DNA of 8,839 nucleotides, from NCBI GenBank assembly GCA_944349915.1, contig CALVNU010000031.1, forward strand, positions 1 through 8,839. Reading direction: 5' to 3'. Below, in pieces: positions 5,045 to 8,839 of this stretch. The notes beneath the pieces are model-generated. The model saw only the letters and a list, made by a program, of their open reading frames with translations. It ran no database searches and was not told the origin of the DNA. Numbering within the stretch: the stretch's first letter is position 1; every line of letters begins with the position of its first letter. The position numbers and the translations under genes were made by a program. This DNA is from an uncultured Clostridia bacterium. GTDB lineage: Bacteria; Bacillota; Clostridia; Christensenellales; UBA1242.

Positions 5045-5938
5045 ATGATAAATTCAAATTGCGATATGCATACACACACAAATTGCTCGGACGGAGAACT
5101 TTCCCCTGTTCAATTTGTAAATTTTGCTCACGAATTGGGAGTTAAGTATCTTTCGGTAACCGACCATGATAATGTTGACTTCTATTTGAATAAAGAGGCA
5201 ATAAATCTTTTGAATAAATATCAAATTCAATATATAACAGGTTGCGAATTTGTTTGTAGAGTAGGTTTGCATCCAATTGAGATTTTGGGCTATGGAATAG
5301 ATGTAGACAAGGCAAAAAAATACCTGGACAAACATGGCGTTCCAGAAGAAAAAATGCGAACAATGAGGGTGAAAGAATCTAAAATCATTTTCAAGAAACT
5401 TGGTTTTAATATTGATTTTAAAGATTTAGATCAAGACCCTGTCGATGTTATCTATGACGAAATAAAATCAAATTCCAAATTAAAAGATATTATTGAAGCA
5501 GAAAATCCATGTTTGCTAGAATCGCCAAGCAATGTGTTACGACAAGGGCTAAACAATCCTAAAAGCATCTTGTATATAAACCCTCGCAAATATTTTCCAA
5601 GTTATAAAAAAATAATAAAATTGATACAGAAAAAACTTCATGGCGTGGCAATTGTTGCACACCCTTTTCATTATGGATATGTGATGAAAAAAGTTTTAAC
5701 AAGTTGTGTCAATGCAAATATAGATGGAATTGAATGCTATCATTATACAGTCAACTCAAAAGCCAAGAATGAGTATTTGATAAATTATGCCAAAAGAAAC
5801 AATCTTTTAATCTCTGGAGGAAGCGATTTTCATAATAGAGGCGATATTAAAGACATGCGGGAGCAAAAAATGATCAAAATTCCCGCAAATGTTTTTAAAA
5901 CAATAAAGTCAAAATTAGAAAAACGGAACGCAAATTAA
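5045..5938 (+). CDS. PHP-domain metal-dependent phosphoesterase
   Basis: 297 aa. PHP proteins hydrolyse phosphoesters with a two- or three-metal centre. All usual ligand motifs are intact: DMHTHTNCSDG (7-17; His9, His11, Asp16), TDHDN (39-43), GCEF (66-69), LHPIEILGYG (75-84), AHPFHYG (205-211), GIECYH (228-233) and GGSDFH (258-263). Residues ~100-195 form an insertion between the two halves, as in the RNase AM / nucleoside 3',5'-bisphosphate phosphatase group; that group is the closest guess, but the substrate (nucleotide, RNA 5' end or histidinol phosphate) cannot be read from sequence. No signal peptide, so cytoplasmic. AAGGAG (5034-5039) precedes the ATG. It lies 123 bp after sirTM in the same direction, with its own promoter and a strong terminator behind, so a role in the ADP-ribosylation cluster is possible but not shown. 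Confidence 0.85.
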   Translation: MINSNCDMHTHTNCSDGELSPVQFVNFAHELGVKYLSVTDHDNVDFYLNKEAINLLNKYQIQYITGCEFVCRVGLHPIEILGYGIDVDKAKKYLDKHGVPEEKMRTMRVKESKIIFKKLGFNIDFKDLDQDPVDVIYDEIKSNSKLKDIIEAENPCLLESPSNVLRQGLNNPKSILYINPRKYFPSYKKIIKLIQKKLHGVAIVAHPFHYGYVMKKVLTSCVNANIDGIECYHYTVNSKAKNEYLINYAKRNNLLISGGSDFHNRGDIKDMREQKMIKIPANVFKTIKSKLEKRNAN

Positions 5939-5977
5939 CTCTATTTTTTCTTACGACATTTTAAAAAAATATTAGCA

Positions 5978-6006
5978 AAAAAAGGAAGGCATCTCCTTCC
6001 TTTTTT
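5978..6006. terminator. Bidirectional rho-independent terminator
   Basis: GGAAGG (5984-5989), a 5-nt CATCT loop and CCTTCC (5995-6000) are flanked by six A before and six T after, so a GC-containing stem with a U-tract forms on both strands. It ends the PHP gene (plus, stop at 5938) and the histidine-phosphatase-like gene (minus, stop at 6040). Confidence 0.9.
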
Positions 6007-6039
6007 ATTGCTTTATTGGTAAATTAGAAATCTTTAAAA

Positions 6040-6504
6040 CTATACTTTTTTATTATATTTGAAAATAATCGGTGAGCAGGTGGGCACTCCTAAAAACGCC
6101 ATCTTTTCACTTGGCTCCAATCCTAATATAAAATCAATAAAACCAGCAATGTTAACACCAGATGTTACGCAAATAATGCTGTCTTCTTCATTATATTTTT
6201 CAACAATATCTTCAATGGTTGCAATAACTCTCTTTTGCAGGTCAACCCAAGTCTCTTTCTTTTCTCTGCTAACAAATTCATTAAGCCTTGCATCCTCAAT
6301 AATTGGGACCTTAAGCCATTTGTTTAATATCCTTGCCGTTTCTGCGCATCTATAATATGGAGATGTATAAATGGCTTTTACATTTTTTAGCTTGCTTAAA
6401 GTCTGCCCGACAAGATCGGCATCTTTTCGTCCGTTTTCCGATATGTCGTCGTTTTAGCTTCCCTTAAAAATTCGTTCTGCATGATGACAATAAACAATAT
6501 TCAC
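6040..6504 (-). pseudogene. Histidine-phosphatase-like gene interrupted by an in-frame TAA
   Basis: Reading minus from GTG at 6504 (AAGGAG at 6516-6511, six bases before), the frame runs 155 codons to TAG at 6042-6040 but has a TAA at codon 17 (6456-6454). Before it: VNIVYCHHAERIFKGS. After it, in the same frame: NDDISENGRKDADLVGQTL, then AIYTSPYYRCAETARIL and VTSGVNIAGFI. This is the phosphoglycerate mutase/histidine phosphatase layout: RHGE-like HHAER, YxSPxxRxxETA, and VTSG where active enzymes have VSHG. The first Arg is His and the second catalytic His is replaced by Ser, so it was already divergent or belongs to a non-canonical subfamily. No in-frame ATG lies soon after the stop. One base change (AAA or CAA to TAA) would explain the break; a sequencing error cannot be excluded. 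It lies downstream of tRNA-Arg and before a shared terminator. Confidence 0.75.
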
Positions 6505-6571
6505 AATCCACTCCTTATTTAATTATTATATAATTATAAGCGACCCAGTTTTTATCAAATCGGTTTTTGTC

Positions 6572-6646
6572 TGGTGCGTCTGCCGGGACTCGAACCCAGA
6601 ATAACGGTTCCGTAGACCGTCGTGATATCCATTTCACCACAAACGC
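6572..6646 (-). tRNA. tRNA-Arg (anticodon ACG), CCA encoded
   Basis: The minus strand folds as a complete 75-nt cloverleaf: acceptor GCGTTTG with CAGACGC, D arm GTGA/TCAC, anticodon stem ACGGT/ACCGT with loop CTACGGA (anticodon at 6611-6613 on the plus strand), T arm CTGGG-TTCGAGT-CCCGG, discriminator A and genomic CCA. ACG is modified to ICG in bacteria by TadA and reads CGU, CGC and CGA. Promoter at 6752-6780. No terminator is visible between this tRNA and the phosphatase-like remnant downstream. Confidence 0.96.
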
Positions 6647-6688
6647 AAATTTATAAGAAGGCTAGATTATCGAAAAAAGGCACAGTAT

Positions 6689-6742
6689 GTTTTGACTTGT
6701 CCTCTTTCTACGAAGACGAAAAGTTTTGACTTATCATCTTTC
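6689..6742. repeat. Two 20-bp direct repeats in the tRNA-Arg leader
   Basis: Copies at 6689-6708 and 6723-6742 on the plus strand read GTTTTGACTT-RTC-NTCTTTC and differ at 2 of 20 positions; start to start is 34 bp. Both lie in the transcribed leader between the tRNA-Arg promoter and the tRNA. Confidence 0.7.
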
Positions 6743-6751
6743 AGCGGTGTT

Positions 6752-6780
6752 ATTATAACACATAAACATAAATAATGCAA
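6752..6780 (-). promoter_or_regulatory. Promoter of tRNA-Arg
   Basis: On the minus strand, TTGCAT (6780-6775) and TATAAT (6757-6752) are 17 bp apart, with TG-T before the -10 (extended -10). The predicted start near 6745 leaves a leader of about 100 nt before the tRNA. It lies 11 bp past the cls terminator, which insulates it. Confidence 0.8.
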
Positions 6781-6790
6781 GTTTTTAACA

Positions 6791-6818
6791 AAAAAAGGCA
6801 GAAAAAACTGCCTTTTTT
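6791..6818 (-). terminator. Rho-independent terminator of cls
   Basis: AAAAAAGGCAG (6791-6801) and CTGCCTTTTTT (6808-6818) form an 11-bp stem around six A. On the minus strand a U-run follows the GC-containing stem. The cls stop codon (6819-6817) overlaps the base of the stem. Confidence 0.9.
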
Positions 6819-8268
6819 AAAATAATGCCGACAAAAGTCTCATTATTGCCTGCAACAATTTTGTTATCCATCTCTTTTTTTGGAAATAACTTATCCCAAC
6901 ATCTTTTGAGCATTTTAAGTCTTGTGCAAAAATGTCAGAATATTCTTGATTTATCGTTTTTGAATAAACAATCACAGTGTTTTCAAAATTTAGTCCAAAA
7001 GAGCGGTTGTCGGTGTTGCAAGTGCCAATTGAAACCTTGTTGTTGTCTACAAGCAGGGTTTTGCTGTGTAAAAATCCGTTGTAAAGATAAATTTTTATGC
7101 CCATTTCTGCCATTTCTTTAAGATAAGACAGCGTTGCAAGATAAACTGTTTTTTTATCGGGAATCGCAGGCACCATAATTCTAACATCTATTCCGCTTTT
7201 AACGGCAATACGAAGAGCGGAGAAGAACACATCATCCGGAATAAAATATGGCGTTTGAATATAAACTCGTTGATGGGCATCAAGAATCATTTTGACATAA
7301 ACTTCTTTGATTTTTTGCACATTGCTGTCTGGGCCAGAAGAAACAACCTGCACGGTTGCATTGCCTTTTAAAGAAGGTGGAGGGAAAAACCCATTTTGCA
7401 GATAGAGAGAAGGCGGAACATTTTCGTTTGTGCAATAGCGCCAATCGTCCAAGAAGATGTTTTGCAAGGCGTAAACCCCTCCACCTTCAATGCGCACATG
7501 GGTATCGCGCCAAGGCTTAAGTTTTTTGTGCATGCCCATATGGTCATCGCGAATATTTATTCCACCAGTATAGCCCACCCTGCCATCAATAACCACAATT
7601 TTGCGGTGATTGCGGTAGTTTAATTTCAAATTTATCAAGCGGATATGCATAAAAGGCGGAAAAAATTCGCCAACACGCCCACCTGCTTTTTTAAGTTTAT
7701 TAAAAAATCTTCTAGGCGCCTTGCGAGAGCCGATTGAATCATAAATCAATCGTACATCGACGCCCTCCTTTGCTTTTTGGCACAAAATGGTCATAATTTC
7801 TTTGCCCACTTTGTCATCTGCAAAAATGTAATACTCAATATTGATAGAATATTTTGCAGAAAGCAAATCTTTTTTTAATGCTTCAATTTTATCCTTGCCA
7901 TTTGTAAAGATTTTGATATCATTACAAGGAATAGGATAACTGCCAAAACTATAGCAAAGGGTTACAAGTTCTTTATCTCCCAGCAAAATGCCGTCAAGTT
8001 TGGCTTGTTCCAGAGTTTGAATACCGTCAATATTTTTGATAATGTCGCGTTCGGAAATTGCCTTTTTGCGAATCATTCTGCGCGTTCTTACGCTAAGCCC
8101 ACTGCCAAAAATGATGTAGAATACAAAACCTAAAATAGGCAAGAAAGTAAGAACAGTAAGCCAAGCAATAATAGTTTGCGGTTTGCGTTTTTCAAGAAAA
8201 ACCATAAAAATCAAAAGAAGAAAGTTGATGCAGGCAACACAAGTCATAAGTATTGTGAACCAATTCAT
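6817..8268 (-). CDS. cls: Cardiolipin synthase (phospholipase D superfamily)
   Basis: 483 aa, the usual length of bacterial ClsA/Cls. It joins two phosphatidylglycerol molecules into cardiolipin and glycerol at the inner face of the membrane. Two hydrophobic N-terminal segments (~3-25 and ~33-55, with LPILGFVFYIIFG) anchor it. Both catalytic HKD motifs are intact: HRKIVVIDGRVGYTGG (221-236; H221, K223, D228) and HSKTLLVDNNKVSIGTCN (401-418; H401, K403, D408). TPYFIPDD (339-346) and NTDNRSF (418-424) are further family signatures. AAAGGAGG six bases before the ATG (minus) fixes the start. The gene begins 22 bp after the stop of the upstream repeat-protein gene, with no room for a promoter, so its transcription must come largely from upstream or from inside that gene. 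Confidence 0.96.
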   Translation of the reverse strand: MNWFTILMTCVACINFLLLIFMVFLEKRKPQTIIAWLTVLTFLPILGFVFYIIFGSGLSVRTRRMIRKKAISERDIIKNIDGIQTLEQAKLDGILLGDKELVTLCYSFGSYPIPCNDIKIFTNGKDKIEALKKDLLSAKYSINIEYYIFADDKVGKEIMTILCQKAKEGVDVRLIYDSIGSRKAPRRFFNKLKKAGGRVGEFFPPFMHIRLINLKLNYRNHRKIVVIDGRVGYTGGINIRDDHMGMHKKLKPWRDTHVRIEGGGVYALQNIFLDDWRYCTNENVPPSLYLQNGFFPPPSLKGNATVQVVSSGPDSNVQKIKEVYVKMILDAHQRVYIQTPYFIPDDVFFSALRIAVKSGIDVRIMVPAIPDKKTVYLATLSYLKEMAEMGIKIYLYNGFLHSKTLLVDNNKVSIGTCNTDNRSFGLNFENTVIVYSKTINQEYSDIFAQDLKCSKDVGISYFQKKRWITKLLQAIMRLLSALF

Positions 8269-8290
8269 AATCTTCCTCCTTTTTGATTAT

Positions 8291-8839
8291 TTATGATGCT
8301 GTCCCAACATATTTCCAAGCAATAGTTGTGAATGTTGCATAATCTTCACCCAAAACGACATAGGTTTTGGTTGTGTCTTCTGTTATAGTATCTGTAGTGA
8401 TAGAACTTAATGTTATCTCTTCAGCTGTCTGTGCGTTTATAAAAATTAAATATCCAGTATAATCACTCGGTGTTTGGCCATCTATTTTAAGGTCTGTTAG
8501 TTTTAATTTTAATGGTGAGGATGTTGCTATATTTGCATCTATTGTTTTTCCTTGCATAAGTTGAGAGAGTAAAACTGCGATCCCCACATGACTTTTTTTA
8601 GTAGCACCATTAACAGTTAAAGATTCAATTTTATTGCCTGAACTATCAACGGCTGTGAAGTAGGCGACACCGTTTTTTGTGAAAGAATAATAATATTGTT
8701 GTAAAACTTCGCTTTCGTTGTAGATAACCGTAAGTGCTGTTGCGCTTAAAATGGTAACTGTGCCTTCTGCAATATCACTAATATCACAAACCCCATCGGT
8801 TACAGTTCGGCTTTGACCGTTAACCGTTAGTGATGTGAT
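8291..8839 (-). CDS. Partial gene for a beta-rich repeat protein, function unknown (5' end outside window)
   Basis: The frame is open from the right edge (8839) to TAA at 8293-8291, giving the last 182 residues; a GTG at 8587 is internal, not the start. Composition is rich in Thr, Ser, Val and Ile with alternating hydrophobic residues, as in extracellular Ig-like or phage/surface repeat domains. SLTVNG occurs twice, at partial residues 3-8 and 73-78, so a repeat unit of about 70 residues is likely. The segment between contains GVAYFTAVDSSGNKIE, typical of secreted modular proteins. The C-terminus ends WKYVGTAS with no LPXTG motif and no membrane anchor. I do not recognise the family. A secreted surface-associated or tail-fibre-like protein are both possible. 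cls follows 22 bp downstream. Confidence 0.6.
   Translation of the reverse strand: MTSLTVNGQSRTVTDGVCDISDIAEGTVTILSATALTVIYNESEVLQQYYYSFTKNGVAYFTAVDSSGNKIESLTVNGATKKSHVGIAVLLSQLMQGKTIDANIATSSPLKLKLTDLKIDGQTPSDYTGYLIFINAQTAEEITLSSITTDTITEDTTKTYVVLGEDYATFTTIAWKYVGTAS

Noticed and set aside
4960..5145. Plus-strand small frame before and across the PHP start
   Set aside because: It is out of frame with the strongly supported PHP gene, begins in AT-rich intergenic DNA and has no ribosome binding site.
6059..6355. Plus-strand open frame of 98 codons
   Set aside because: It is antisense to the phosphatase-like minus-strand frame, has no ribosome binding site, and its product looks like an arbitrary Ser/Leu-rich translation.
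6454..6456. Stop-codon recoding (selenocysteine or pyrrolysine) in the phosphatase-like frame
   Set aside because: The codon is TAA, not TGA or TAG, and TAA ends several normal genes here.
8585..8587. GTG as start of a 98-aa protein at the right end
   Set aside because: The frame stays open upstream to the window edge with the same composition and an upstream SLTVNG copy, so the codon is internal.

Overview
The window reads as chromosomal DNA of a low-GC Gram-positive bacterium (Bacillota, most likely an anaerobic Clostridia-like lineage). The DNA is visibly AT-rich, proteins are rich in Lys/Asn/Ile, nearly every gene has a strong AAGGAG-type ribosome binding site, and tRNA-Arg has its CCA end encoded. 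The finer placement is inference; no marker gene settles it.

Left part (1-1935): the 5' half of a minus-strand tRNA runs off the left edge, with a consensus promoter and structured leader. Divergent from it is a two-gene plus-strand unit: a pyruvoyl phosphatidylserine decarboxylase with an extra N-terminal domain, then a family 6 DNA-deoxyinosine (hypoxanthine) glycosylase 8 bp downstream. The decarboxylase lacks a Shine-Dalgarno sequence and may be translated from a leaderless mRNA.

Centre (2036-5938), the most interesting part: an HxlR/YodB-type regulator (minus) is divergent from a plus-strand cluster made of a degenerate metallo-beta-lactamase-like protein, a zinc-dependent macrodomain ADP-ribosyl hydrolase and a class M sirtuin (SirTM) ADP-ribosyltransferase. 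The macrodomain and SirTM genes overlap by 35 bp. A PHP-domain phosphoesterase follows, with its own promoter inside a long inverted repeat. SirTM and Zn-macrodomain form a known writer/eraser pair for reversible ADP-ribosylation, in known operons aimed at a lipoylated GcvH-like carrier. Here neither the carrier (GcvH-L) nor the lipoate ligase (LplA2) is present, and a probable thiol-redox regulator plus an MBL-like protein lie upstream instead. The HxlR/MBL intergenic region holds overlapping divergent promoters sharing one -10 element, flanked by two dyads.

Right part (5939-8839): a bidirectional terminator, a minus-strand histidine-phosphatase-like gene interrupted by an in-frame TAA at codon 17, tRNA-Arg(ACG) with promoter and a repeat-containing leader, then a minus-strand cardiolipin synthase gene ending in its own terminator. 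Its start lies 22 bp after the end of a partial gene for a beta-rich repeat protein that continues past the right edge. Phosphatidylserine decarboxylase and cardiolipin synthase both point to phospholipid synthesis but belong to separate transcription units.
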